NCBI GenBank assembly: GCA_041658345.1
Contig: JBBAAK010000001.1
Location: forward strand, 186,001-250,000
Length of the DNA stretch: 64,000 bases
Reading direction: 5' to 3'
Origin: JBAZYV01 sp041658345
GTDB lineage: Bacteria; Patescibacteriota; Gracilibacteria; UBA1369; 2-02-FULL-48-14
Shown: in pieces, positions 8,692 to 16,989 of the stretch
How the letters are laid out: every line of letters begins with the position of its first letter
Position numbering within the stretch: the first letter of the stretch is position 1
Program-made: the position numbers and the translations under genes
Notes under the pieces: generated by a model
Databases searched by the model: none
Told to the model about the DNA's origin: nothing
What the model saw: the letters and a program-made list of their open reading frames with translations, nothing else

Positions 8692-9149
8692 TTGTGGTAT
8701 GTTTTGTTAGAAAGTATCATGAATGCGCGATAGAGTTGCTCCTTTAAAAATACTCGTATCATCTCGTGCGTAAAGGTCATCTTGGAAAAAGAAATTATTG
8801 TTTTTGCTTGTGATTGCAAATCCGGATGCAAACCATGGGACCCTCCAATCACAAATTCTATTTTGCCTTCGCCAAAATCACGCACATGGCTTATCCATTT
8901 TGCAAATTCCTCACTTGTCATTTCTTGACCATTTTCATCAAGTGCAACGATTAATGCGTTTTTATCCAGGTGTTTTCTAATCTCATCAGCTTCTTCTTTT
9001 TGCGCCTGAGTACGATCATCTTTTTTACATGATTGGATAGTAATTGTTTCTAATTTTATAAAGGCTTTGAGGCGCTTTTCATACTCAGCTTCCAATGTTT
9101 TTAACGGTGCTTCTTTTGTTTGTCCAACTTGTATAATTTTAATATTCAT
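8688..9149 (-). CDS. rlmH: 23S rRNA (pseudouridine-1915-N3) methyltransferase RlmH
   Basis: A 153-residue SPOUT methyltransferase that modifies helix 69 of 23S rRNA. The length matches RlmH (about 155). Motifs are A-L-D-E-N-G, F-V-I-G-G-S-H-G-L (the SAM-binding trefoil knot) and F-T-H-E-M-I-R-V-F-L-K-E-Q-L-Y-R-A at the end, which closes with Y-H-K. First gene of a two-gene unit with the CapA-like gene. It is divergent from the RlmD-type gene, with only 47 bases between starts; a TATAAT box on the minus strand lies in this gap. Confidence 0.93.
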   Translation of the reverse strand: MNIKIIQVGQTKEAPLKTLEAEYEKRLKAFIKLETITIQSCKKDDRTQAQKEEADEIRKHLDKNALIVALDENGQEMTSEEFAKWISHVRDFGEGKIEFVIGGSHGLHPDLQSQAKTIISFSKMTFTHEMIRVFLKEQLYRAFMILSNKTYHK

Positions 9150-9196
9150 AAATTTATTATACCCATAAAGCTAAAGTCTGCTAGAATCCCTTTACT

Positions 9197-10555
9197 ATGA
9201 AACCTAAAAAAGGCCAAGAAATCGAATTAAAAATTGATCGTCTTGTGTATGGTGGCGAGGGAATTGCTGATTTTGAGGGGTTCAAAATTTTTGTAGATGC
9301 AGTTTGTCCCGGTGATTTGGCGCTAACTCGCGTTATCAAAGTTCGTTCCAATTATGCCGAAGCAAAACTACTAAAAATAGTAAAAGAGAGTCCTCTTAGG
9401 ATTAAACCAAAATGCAAACATTTTACTACATGTGGAGGATGTAAGTGGCAGTTTTTGCCATATGAAGAACAGGTTAAAATCAAAGAAGAACAAGTGTGTG
9501 ATGCCATTACAAGGCTTGGCGGGCTTGATGCTAAACTGGTGCAAAAAATCATAGCAAATTCAACTGAATTTTTTTATAGAAATAAGTTGGAACTTTCTTT
9601 TGGGAAAGGGAAAAATGGTGAAATGGAGTTAGGTTTTTACCCGCCCGGCTACCACCATGAAGTTTGTGATTTGGAAGAATGTTTTTTGGAATCGGAGGAA
9701 GTTGCAAAAATTGTTAAGATTGTTCGTAAATGGGCAAATGATTATAGCGCTTTGGGGCTCCGGTCTCTTACAATTCGCGAGGGCAAAAATACCGGCGAAC
9801 GAATGCTTATTTTAACTGTTAGTGATGCGGAATTTGAAGCTTCTCCGTTTGATGCAAAAGAAAGTTTTAAAGAATTATTCAGCAAAAACAAAAGTGTTAG
9901 CTCACTTTATTTATCAAAAGTGAGCCAAATTAAAGGACAGCCAACTGTTATTACCGATGTTTTTCTTGCAGGGAAAGAGACTTTAAATGAAGTTCTTTTG
10001 TTGCCGGAAGGCGAAAAATTATCGTTTGAAATTTTGCCTGGTGCGTTCTTTCAAACCAATACCGTTCAAGCTCAGGTTCTTTATGCAAAAGCGCTGGAAC
10101 TTGCATCTTTAACAGGCTCGGAAATTGTGTTTGATTTGTATTCGGGAACCGGGACTATCGGGCTATTTTGTGCTCACAAGGCAAAAAAAGTTATATGTGT
10201 GGAAATCAATGAATCTGCTGTAAAAAATGCAAAATTTAATGCAGAAAAAAATGGTATAGAGAATGTGGAATTTTATCTTGGCGCAGTGGAAGACAAACTC
10301 GATGGTCTTAAAGAAAAACCGGATATAATTATTGTGGATCCACCACGAGCCGGACTTGGAGAAAAAGTAGTAGAAACTGTGAGTAAATTTGATGCTAAAA
10401 AAATCGTCTATGTGTCTTGTAATCCTGCAACAATGGCCAGAGATTTAAAACAATTTGGAACGCTTGGTTACAAAACGGAATTGGTACAACCCGTTGATAT
10501 GTTCCCCCAGACTCACCACACTGAATGCGTGAGTTTACTTACTCGTGTAAATTAA
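9197..10555 (+). CDS. class I SAM-dependent 23S rRNA (uracil-C5)-methyltransferase, RlmD/RumA type
   Basis: A 452-residue RNA m5U methyltransferase. Residues 1-60 form a TRAM RNA-binding domain (K-G-Q-E-I-E-L-K-I-D-R-L-V-Y-G-G-E-G-I-A). A four-cysteine iron-sulfur motif follows (K-C-K-H-F-T-T-C-G-G-C-K-W-Q with a later Cys). The C-terminal Rossmann domain has D-L-Y-S-G-T-G-T-I-G and the catalytic pair D-P-P-R-A-G-L and S-C-N-P-A-T-M-A-R-D. The exact target, U1939, U747 or another position, cannot be decided by eye. The 3' end overlaps the convergent cca gene by 17 bases. Confidence 0.9.
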   Translation: MKPKKGQEIELKIDRLVYGGEGIADFEGFKIFVDAVCPGDLALTRVIKVRSNYAEAKLLKIVKESPLRIKPKCKHFTTCGGCKWQFLPYEEQVKIKEEQVCDAITRLGGLDAKLVQKIIANSTEFFYRNKLELSFGKGKNGEMELGFYPPGYHHEVCDLEECFLESEEVAKIVKIVRKWANDYSALGLRSLTIREGKNTGERMLILTVSDAEFEASPFDAKESFKELFSKNKSVSSLYLSKVSQIKGQPTVITDVFLAGKETLNEVLLLPEGEKLSFEILPGAFFQTNTVQAQVLYAKALELASLTGSEIVFDLYSGTGTIGLFCAHKAKKVICVEINESAVKNAKFNAEKNGIENVEFYLGAVEDKLDGLKEKPDIIIVDPPRAGLGEKVVETVSKFDAKKIVYVSCNPATMARDLKQFGTLGYKTELVQPVDMFPQTHHTECVSLLTRVN

Positions 10556-11852
10556 GTCCTTTTAACCAAGTAATTGCTTCCTCGCGTGTTTTTAATTCGT
10601 GGCCGAGTTGTTTTTCTGCGATTTCTTGCAAAATTTCGCCTACGCGTGGGCCGGCTTTTAATCCTAACGTTTCCATAACTTCCGCGCCTGTTAAAAGTGG
10701 TTTTGGACGCACAGGAAAATGTTTTAAACAAGTTTGGTACGCCTCTTTTACTTTGTTATACATTGTGAAATCATTTGGTGTTATTCCAGCTGCGTCTGCA
10801 TAAAAAAGCATTAGCAAGTGAGGGAATCTTTCGTCTAAAAACCAATGGTGTTTGCGCCCGTCCGGCATGTCCAGGAGTTGTTGCATCATAAAATGGTGCC
10901 TAACAACCCAGCTAATTGTATCTATGTCTTTGCGAGGGAATCTAAGCCTGCGCATTATGCGTTCTGCTAATTCCGCTGACACTTCGCTGTGGTGGTCAAA
11001 ACGTATTCTTTCTGCAATTTTAAAGGTCTCCGGCTTGCCAATGTCATGGAAAATGACAGCCCAATGATCCACCAAATCCGCGCTTTGCGGTAAAGACTTT
11101 AGAGCATCCATTAAGTGAGTCCAAACGTCACCTTCCGTGTGGTACTGCATTGGTTGGGGCATGCCTTTGCAAGCTTCAAGTTCCGGCAAAACATAAGGCA
11201 AAACTCCGGTATCTTGCATGTCTTCAAAAGCAGTTGGGGCTGAGCGAGCCATTATTATTTTATTAAGTTCATCACGCACCCGTTCCCAACTTACTTTATC
11301 CGCAAGTGGGGCATGTTTTTTAATAGCTTCGTAAGTGTCCGGATGGTAGCCAAATCCAAGTGTATTCTTAAATCTAATTGCGCGGATAATCCGTAAATGA
11401 TCCTCCAAAATGCGATCGTGCGGATTGCCTATAAAACGAATCAAACGATTTGTTAAATCATTCCTTCCACCTACAAAATCGTGGATTTCATCCAGAATCG
11501 GATCATAAAAAATTGCGTTAATCGTAAAATCTCTGCGTTTTGCATCGTCTTCCGCGTGTGTAAAAGTAACCGCATCGGGACGACGACCATCACTATAACC
11601 GGAGTCGTTTCTAAATGTTGCAATTTCGAAAGTGAAACCATTCTCAATCACATGCATAACTCCAAAAGATCGACCTACCGGGTAGGTATCAGCAAAAATA
11701 TTTTCTATTTGTTCCGGGAGTGCGCTGGTCGCTATATCAAAATCCTTTGGCTCCTTTTTAAGTAACATATCGCGAACACATCCACCGGCCAAATATGCTT
11801 TAAAGCCTGCGTCCTGCAATGTTTTTACAATTTGATATGCGGTTTTTTGCAT
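10539..11852 (-). CDS. cca: CCA-adding tRNA nucleotidyltransferase with HD domain
   Basis: A 437-residue class II nucleotidyltransferase that adds or repairs the 3'-CCA of tRNAs. The polymerase head has L-A-G-G-C-V-R-D-M-L-L and the metal-binding D-F-D-I-A-T-S, then R-R-D-F-T-I-N-A and the E-D-H-L-R-I-I-R-A-I-R-F neck motif. A C-terminal HD domain (F-H-D-I-G-K-P-E-T) suggests added phosphodiesterase or phosphatase activity. The open frame extends to 12107 inside tsaD, but I chose the ATG at 11852. It is preceded by an AGGGG ribosome-binding site and matches the start of the domain. Divergent from tsaD. Confidence 0.9.
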   Translation of the reverse strand: MQKTAYQIVKTLQDAGFKAYLAGGCVRDMLLKKEPKDFDIATSALPEQIENIFADTYPVGRSFGVMHVIENGFTFEIATFRNDSGYSDGRRPDAVTFTHAEDDAKRRDFTINAIFYDPILDEIHDFVGGRNDLTNRLIRFIGNPHDRILEDHLRIIRAIRFKNTLGFGYHPDTYEAIKKHAPLADKVSWERVRDELNKIIMARSAPTAFEDMQDTGVLPYVLPELEACKGMPQPMQYHTEGDVWTHLMDALKSLPQSADLVDHWAVIFHDIGKPETFKIAERIRFDHHSEVSAELAERIMRRLRFPRKDIDTISWVVRHHFMMQQLLDMPDGRKHHWFLDERFPHLLMLFYADAAGITPNDFTMYNKVKEAYQTCLKHFPVRPKPLLTGAEVMETLGLKAGPRVGEILQEIAEKQLGHELKTREEAITWLKGLNLHE

Positions 11853-11901
11853 GGGTACCCCTATCATAGCGATTTTTTTATCTTTAGTGTAGATTATCGG
11901 C

Positions 11902-12924
11902 ATGAAAATTCTTGCAATAGAAAGTTCGTGTGATGAAACAGCCGTTTCCGTAGTTGCGGATGGGCGCAAAGTTTTGTCTAACGTGATTGCTTCACAGATA
12001 GCAAAACATGCAATAACAGGTGGAGTGGTGCCGGAAGTAGCTGCGCGTGAACACATAAAAGCAATGATGCCGGTTTTGAAGACGGCGATGAAAGAAGCCG
12101 GAGTCACAAAAGATGATATTGATGCAATCGCCGTAACTCGCGAACCCGGTTTAATCGGATCGCTTGTGGTTGGCAGAATTACCGCAAGTGCGCTTGCTTT
12201 TGCTTGGGATAAGCCACTAATTGAGGTGAATCACATACACGGGCATATTTACGCAAACTGGCTTGAAACAGAGGCGGAACCTGAGTTCCCAATAATCACT
12301 TTGACTGTTTCGGGTGGGCATAATGAGCTTTGGCTAATGCGTGGACATGGCGACGCGGAACTGCTTGGAGAAACCGTGGATGATTCTGCAGGTGAGGCTT
12401 TTGATAAGGTTGCGAGATTGCTTGGTTTGGGATATCCGGGTGGACCTATTATTGAGGTACGTGCAAAAAATGGAGACTCCAATGCGTTTAAGTTCCCGAT
12501 TGGTATGAAAAATGATAAAAATTTTAGTTTTTCCGGGCTAAAAACTTCTGTTTTTTATACGCTGAAGGACAATCCTGCGATTTTGGATAATGAAAAAATG
12601 GTGGATGATGTTGCAGCATCTTTTCAAAAGTCAGTTGTGGATGCGCTTTTGATCAAATTGATGGATGCGGTTAAAAAATATCCCGTTAAGGAGGTGCATC
12701 TGTCCGGCGGAGTATCTGCAAATGGCTACTTGAGGGCAAGGGTTGCGGAGGAGCTTGGAAAGATTGCAAGGTGTAGACTTGCTGACGGACCCGGGCGAGA
12801 TGGATCACCTTGTGAAAGGAATGAACTGTGTTTGCGCTACCCAAAAAAACTTTCTTACTGCACTGATAATGCGGCAATGATTGGTGCCGCGGGGTTTTAC
12901 TTGACTGGCAAAAAATTTGAATAA
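11902..12924 (+). CDS. tsaD: tRNA N6-threonylcarbamoyladenosine synthase TsaD
   Basis: A 340-residue ASKHA-fold enzyme that transfers the threonylcarbamoyl group to A37 of ANN-decoding tRNAs. It has M-K-I-L-A-I-E-S-S-C-D-E-T-A, the iron-binding H-I-H-G-H motif, S-G-G-H-N-E-L, G-E-T-V-D-D-S-A-G-E-A-F-D-K and the closing C-T-D-N-A-A-M-I-G. Compared with E. coli TsaD there are about 18-20 extra residues before C-T-D-N (around 292-312, rich in Arg, Gly and Cys), an unusual insert in a conserved place. TsaB, TsaC and TsaE are not in this window. Confidence 0.93.
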   Translation: MKILAIESSCDETAVSVVADGRKVLSNVIASQIAKHAITGGVVPEVAAREHIKAMMPVLKTAMKEAGVTKDDIDAIAVTREPGLIGSLVVGRITASALAFAWDKPLIEVNHIHGHIYANWLETEAEPEFPIITLTVSGGHNELWLMRGHGDAELLGETVDDSAGEAFDKVARLLGLGYPGGPIIEVRAKNGDSNAFKFPIGMKNDKNFSFSGLKTSVFYTLKDNPAILDNEKMVDDVAASFQKSVVDALLIKLMDAVKKYPVKEVHLSGGVSANGYLRARVAEELGKIARCRLADGPGRDGSPCERNELCLRYPKKLSYCTDNAAMIGAAGFYLTGKKFE

Positions 12925-12947
12925 CAAAAAGTAGATTTTTGTATCGG

Positions 12948-13075
12948 TGCCTTTACAAAAATTAAGATTGTTGACGAATTCACTCTCGAGAGTTTGCGCG
13001 AAAACATATTTTAACCTGTCAAGTCCTGCCTTTACAAAAAGCCGGACTATTGGCTAGTTCACCGTCGACGGTGAA
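12948..13075. repeat. imperfect tandem unit (79-bp period) with two perfect palindromes
   Basis: TGCCTTTACAAAAA occurs at 12948-12961 and again at 13027-13040. About 20-35 bases after each copy lies a perfect palindrome: ACTCTCGAGAGT (12982-12993) and TTCACCGTCGACGGTGAA (13058-13075). Both are bordered by a GAATTCAC word, in opposite orientation. The region between tsaD and hisS (278 bases) is otherwise non-coding. The two sites could be operators or RNA hairpins in a long hisS leader. Confidence 0.5.
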
Positions 13076-13145
13076 TTCTGCCATATTTTGCAAATGGCGC
13101 AAGACAGGGGCGAGTAAAAATTTTCAATTCTTCATAAATTTAAGG

Positions 13146-13173
13146 TTGCTCATGCAAATAAATCGCGTATAGT
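13146..13173 (+). promoter_or_regulatory. promoter-like element for hisS
   Basis: TTGCTC (13146-13151) is 16 bases from TATAGT (13168-13173), placing a start near 13180, about 23 bases before the hisS ATG. If used, the upstream palindromes lie outside the transcript and would act at DNA level. Confidence 0.35.
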
Positions 13174-13202
13174 TGTAGACAATCTCTGTCTTTTATTTTC
13201 CC

Positions 13203-14585
13203 ATGTCAGATAACAACGATTCTTCGGAAGACAATATTTCAAGCTTGCCCACTGATGCCAAAATGGCAAGCAATGGTCAAAAGCTTCAAACCCCAAATGG
13301 GATACACGATATTTTGCCAAAAGATCATGAGTTTTTTACTTTTATCAAAAAAGTTTGCAGACATAGGTGTAGACAGGCCGGTTTTAAACGCATAAGTACG
13401 CCAATCTTAGAGCACACAGAAGTTTTTGATCGTAGCATTGGTGATGACACAGACATTGTATCCAAAGAAATGTACACTTTTACAGATAGAGGTGGACGAA
13501 GCTTAACGCTTAAACCTGAGGGTACTGCAGGTGTGATACGCGCATATCTCCAACACGGCATGAAAGAATGGCCACAACCTGTTGAACTATATTATATTGA
13601 GCCTCACTTTAGATATGATCGGCCTCAAAAAGGTAGGTACCGTATGTTTTGGCAATTTGGAGTGGAAGTTATAGGTGAAAGTGATCCTGCCATTGATGTG
13701 CAATGTATATTTTTGGGTCAGAAAATTTTTAAGGATCTTGGGATCGCAGATCGATTGAGTCTCCAAATCAATAATATCGGCTCAAAAAAAAGTCGCGAAA
13801 AATACAAGGAAGCTTTGGTTAATTATTATGCCGGCAAGGAAAGGTCTCTTTGTGAAGATTGCCAAAGAAGACTTAAGACGAATCCATTACGTTTGCTTGA
13901 TTGTAAAAGTGAGGATTGTAAGATTTTGGCGCAATTGGCTCCAAAGTTTGCACAATATCGCATACCTGAAGACCAAGCTTTTCATGATACGGTTAAGGAC
14001 TTTTTGGATGATCTCGACATTAAATATACGGAAAATGACCAATTGGTGCGTGGTCTTGATTACTATACACAAACTGTTTTTGAGTTTTGGGATAGTGAAA
14101 CCGGTGCACAGAATGCCGTTGGTGGTGGTGGACGTTATGATGGGCTTATGGAAACTATGGGAGGCCCTCCTACCCCAGGGGTTGGTTTTGCAGTTGGACT
14201 TGAACGTTTGGTCGCGCAAATGAAAGCTGCAAATGTGAGGGTCCCTTCAAAAGATGAGGTGCATATTTTTGTGGCACAACTTGGAGATGAAGCAAAGAAA
14301 AAATGCCTTAGATTGATTGACGATTTGCGTGAACATGGAGTTAGGACTGTTGGCGCTCTCGGAAAAGGAAGTATGAAAGCGCAGATGCGTCTCGCCGATA
14401 AATTCCAGGTCCCATATACACTAATATTAGGTCTTACCGAAGTGCGTGAAGGCGTGATAATCATTCGCGATATGGCAAAAGGCCAACAGCGCCAAGTCCC
14501 AATGAAAGATGCTGTTGCGGAAGTAATCAAACTAATCGGCGAAGACAACCTGGATGTTTATACGCCTGGGGAGATTGCGGTTTAG
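13203..14585 (+). CDS. hisS: histidyl-tRNA synthetase
   Basis: A 460-residue class II aminoacyl-tRNA synthetase. It has L-K-P-E-G-T-A-G-V-I-R-A in motif 2, the HisRS-specific L-V-R-G-L-D-Y-Y-T-Q loop and G-V-G-F-A-V-G-L-E-R motif 3, then a C-terminal HGTP anticodon-binding domain from about 360. A C-E-D-C...D-C-K-S-E-D-C-K segment near 215-240 is the zinc-like insertion seen in many bacterial HisRS. The N-terminus carries about 25 extra acidic and polar residues before L-Q-T-P-N-G-I-H-D. It stands apart from the his operon, which holds a second HisRS-like gene; this copy is the likely housekeeping enzyme. Confidence 0.93.
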   Translation: MSDNNDSSEDNISSLPTDAKMASNGQKLQTPNGIHDILPKDHEFFTFIKKVCRHRCRQAGFKRISTPILEHTEVFDRSIGDDTDIVSKEMYTFTDRGGRSLTLKPEGTAGVIRAYLQHGMKEWPQPVELYYIEPHFRYDRPQKGRYRMFWQFGVEVIGESDPAIDVQCIFLGQKIFKDLGIADRLSLQINNIGSKKSREKYKEALVNYYAGKERSLCEDCQRRLKTNPLRLLDCKSEDCKILAQLAPKFAQYRIPEDQAFHDTVKDFLDDLDIKYTENDQLVRGLDYYTQTVFEFWDSETGAQNAVGGGGRYDGLMETMGGPPTPGVGFAVGLERLVAQMKAANVRVPSKDEVHIFVAQLGDEAKKKCLRLIDDLREHGVRTVGALGKGSMKAQMRLADKFQVPYTLILGLTEVREGVIIIRDMAKGQQRQVPMKDAVAEVIKLIGEDNLDVYTPGEIAV

Positions 14586-14651
14586 AGCTTAGATTATTGC
14601 GATTTTTTGGGCGGTCTGTTAGATTTGTGGAGTTATTTTTACAATTTCCAC

Positions 14652-15971
14652 ATGCCTAGTATTTTTAATCGGTTTATTAAAGTTTTAGGAGTGGTTTTGT
14701 TAGTTGGGATTGTGGCTACGCCACTGGCAAATGCTTCTTTTACAGATGTGTCGGCAACAAATCCAAATTATTCTGCAATAAATAGTTTGGTAGAAAGTGG
14801 AATTTTGGAGGGATATGAGGATTCTAGTTTTAAACCTGATCAAGAAGTAAATCGAGCGGAAGCGTTAAAAATTGTTTTAATGGGAATGGGGGTTACGATT
14901 GGCACTGACGCCACAAGTACTTTTACAGATGTGCCTGCGATGGAATGGTATGCCAAATATGTGGCGACTGCAGTTTCACTTGGGATTGTGAATGGGTATG
15001 AAGACAATACTTTTAAACCCGAACAAACTGTAAATAGAGCTGAGGCTATTAAAATGCTTACTTTGGCAGGTAGTGTATCTGTAAATAATCCATCCGAATC
15101 ACCTTTTTTGGACGTTGCGGTCAGCAGTTGGTATGCGCCTTATGCATTTTATGCAAAAAACTTTAATATAGAACCAGCCCAAACGGATGGGCTTTGGCAC
15201 GGAGAAGAGACTATTTCCAGGGCAAATCTTTCTGAAATGGTTTATAGGGAACAAATAGTAAAAAGTTCCGGCAGTGCATTTACGGAATCCACAAATTGGC
15301 TACGCACGGACTTCCCCACTGTGGATATTTCCATGAAAATTCCATTTAATTGGGGCGTTAAACAAGAGGGAGTTGGTGCAGTGTTTTTGCTGGATTCCGC
15401 AAACAATCAAATGAGTCTACTTACTCCTTATGAGAATGGTGGGACTTTGCTTATGACTCGTTACGGCAATCCAAATGGCAAAACTGCAAATGAGCTTTTT
15501 GCTTCAATAAAAGCTTCTACAAATTTTGAGACGGATCAACCCACAATCGGCGGTTTTGATACGCTTGTTTTGTATCATCAAAATGACGTCTATTACCGCG
15601 AATGGTACATAATGTTGCCAAATAATAGCTTGGTCAACTTGCTTGCGATGCATGGAGATGGGGCTTATTCGCCTTACTTAGAACAGTCTTTTATTTCCAT
15701 TGTTAATAGCATTGAATTTGACGAAAGTGTGAGTGGCATGACTATTGATGAGATAGTAGAAAACTTAAGAGAGGCAATACAGGTTGATGGAACCGGCTCC
15801 GATATGATGAGTTTGCTTACCGATTGGGAACTGTTTGAAACAGATGCAATAGGCGTTGGAACAGGTCCGGTTGATTATTACTATTCCCCAAGTGCAAATA
15901 TAACTATAAAATACGAGCGCTCTTACGATGTTATTTTGAACATTATGGAGGGCAAAACTTCAAGCTTTTAA
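14652..15971 (+). CDS. SLH-domain surface protein
   Basis: A 439-residue secreted protein. I chose the ATG at 14652 because it begins a clean signal peptide (M-P-S-I-F-N-R-F-I-K, a hydrophobic core, then A-N-A-S); the longer frame begins upstream with TTG. Two clear S-layer homology repeats follow (F-T-D-V...G-Y-E-D-S-S-F-K-P-D...N-R-A-E-A, and F-T-D-V...G-Y-E-D-N-T-F-K-P-E...N-R-A-E-A), with a weaker third. The C-terminal 250 residues are unassigned and contain a F-P-T-V-D-I-S-M-K-I-P-F-N-W motif resembling PsbP/DUF-type lipoprotein domains. It probably binds a cell-wall polymer. A small lipoprotein gene follows after 11 bases. Confidence 0.85.
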   Translation: MPSIFNRFIKVLGVVLLVGIVATPLANASFTDVSATNPNYSAINSLVESGILEGYEDSSFKPDQEVNRAEALKIVLMGMGVTIGTDATSTFTDVPAMEWYAKYVATAVSLGIVNGYEDNTFKPEQTVNRAEAIKMLTLAGSVSVNNPSESPFLDVAVSSWYAPYAFYAKNFNIEPAQTDGLWHGEETISRANLSEMVYREQIVKSSGSAFTESTNWLRTDFPTVDISMKIPFNWGVKQEGVGAVFLLDSANNQMSLLTPYENGGTLLMTRYGNPNGKTANELFASIKASTNFETDQPTIGGFDTLVLYHQNDVYYREWYIMLPNNSLVNLLAMHGDGAYSPYLEQSFISIVNSIEFDESVSGMTIDEIVENLREAIQVDGTGSDMMSLLTDWELFETDAIGVGTGPVDYYYSPSANITIKYERSYDVILNIMEGKTSSF

Positions 15972-15982
15972 TCTCAAATTAT

Positions 15983-16222
15983 ATGAAAATCCAAAAATCT
16001 TTTACATTGTTTTCGGTCATGGTGGTTTTGGCTTTGGGCCTAGTGTCTTGCGGTCAAATTGAGGAACCAGTTGAAGATTCTTCTCTTTTAGATGGGATCA
16101 CCGGTGGAGCAATTATTGAGGATACAACAGATGATTCCTCCGTAACCGATACTTCCGACGAGGAAGTACTTGAATCAAACGGTCCAACTGAATTGCCATC
16201 TTTAGAAGGTTTTGCTGAATAA
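15983..16222 (+). CDS. small predicted lipoprotein
   Basis: A 79-residue protein with a lipoprotein signal: M-K-I-Q-K-S-F, a hydrophobic core and the lipobox L-V-S-C (Cys about 23). The mature part is acidic and rich in Asp, Glu, Ser and Thr with no recognised fold. It lies 11 bases after the SLH protein gene and 17 bases before yebC, so it is probably cotranscribed. Function unknown; the low-complexity acidic tail suggests a surface-exposed or linker role. Confidence 0.7.
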   Translation: MKIQKSFTLFSVMVVLALGLVSCGQIEEPVEDSSLLDGITGGAIIEDTTDDSSVTDTSDEEVLESNGPTELPSLEGFAE

Positions 16223-16239
16223 AATTTAACCCAAGTTTT

Positions 16240-16989
16240 ATGTCCGGACACAGCAAGTGGAAAACAATCAAAATTAAAAAAGGTGCTGCTGATGCAAAGC
16301 GCGGTAAAACTTTTACCATGCATGCAAAACTTATAGCTATGGCGGCTAGGGCCGGTGGTGATCCTTCCATGAATCCAAATCTTAGGACGGCGATTGATAG
16401 GGCAAAAGAAGACAACGTGCCAAATATGAACATAGACCGTGCAGTTAAAAAGGGTACGGGTGAAGATAAAGATGGAGCAATATTTGAGGAAGTAACTTAT
16501 GAGGCTGTTGGGCCAGCTGGATCCGCTTTTTTGATCGATACAATCACTGATAATAAAAACAGATCGCTTTCTAACGTGAGATCGATTGTAACGAGACATG
16601 GTGGAAGCTTGGCTTCGGTTGGAAGTGTGTCTTGGCGTTTCGAAAAAAAGGCTTACTTGCTGGTTAATCCAAAAGGAAAAGGGACGGATGAAGTTGAGTT
16701 AACTTTGATTGATTCCGGAGCTGAGGATTTTTCTGTTTGCGATGAGAAATATGAAGTTTATGCATCCCCGGAAAAACTTTCCGATGTCAAAAAGAACATT
16801 TTGGGAGCCGGCTACTTGGTGGAAAAAGACGAGGTTATTTGGAAGCCAAAAGATGAACTTAAGATAGAGGATTTGGAAACGGCAAAAAAAATAATTGGAC
16901 TAATGGAATCGCTTGATGAAGATGACGACGTTTCAAAAGTTTCTGCCAACGTTACAATAGACGATAATTTACTCGCCCAATTGGGATAG
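16240..16989 (+). CDS. yebC: YebC/PmpR/TACO1 family protein
   Basis: A 249-residue protein with the family start M-S-G-H-S-K-W-x-T-I-K and a nearby K-K-G-A-A-D-A-K-R-G-K (usually H-K-K-A-A-x-D-A-K-R). The three-domain length is normal. Members are called DNA-binding regulators, and newer work ties them to ribosome function at proline-rich sequences. The 3' end overlaps the convergent nrnA-like gene by 21 bases. Confidence 0.93.
   Translation: MSGHSKWKTIKIKKGAADAKRGKTFTMHAKLIAMAARAGGDPSMNPNLRTAIDRAKEDNVPNMNIDRAVKKGTGEDKDGAIFEEVTYEAVGPAGSAFLIDTITDNKNRSLSNVRSIVTRHGGSLASVGSVSWRFEKKAYLLVNPKGKGTDEVELTLIDSGAEDFSVCDEKYEVYASPEKLSDVKKNILGAGYLVEKDEVIWKPKDELKIEDLETAKKIIGLMESLDEDDDVSKVSANVTIDDNLLAQLG

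Noticed and set aside
11853..12107. N-terminal extension of the cca frame
   Set aside because: It is antisense to tsaD and outside the conserved domain; the ATG at 11852 has the better ribosome-binding site.
14607..14651. TTG start for the SLH protein
   Set aside because: The downstream ATG at 14652 begins a clean signal peptide, whereas the extension does not look like one.
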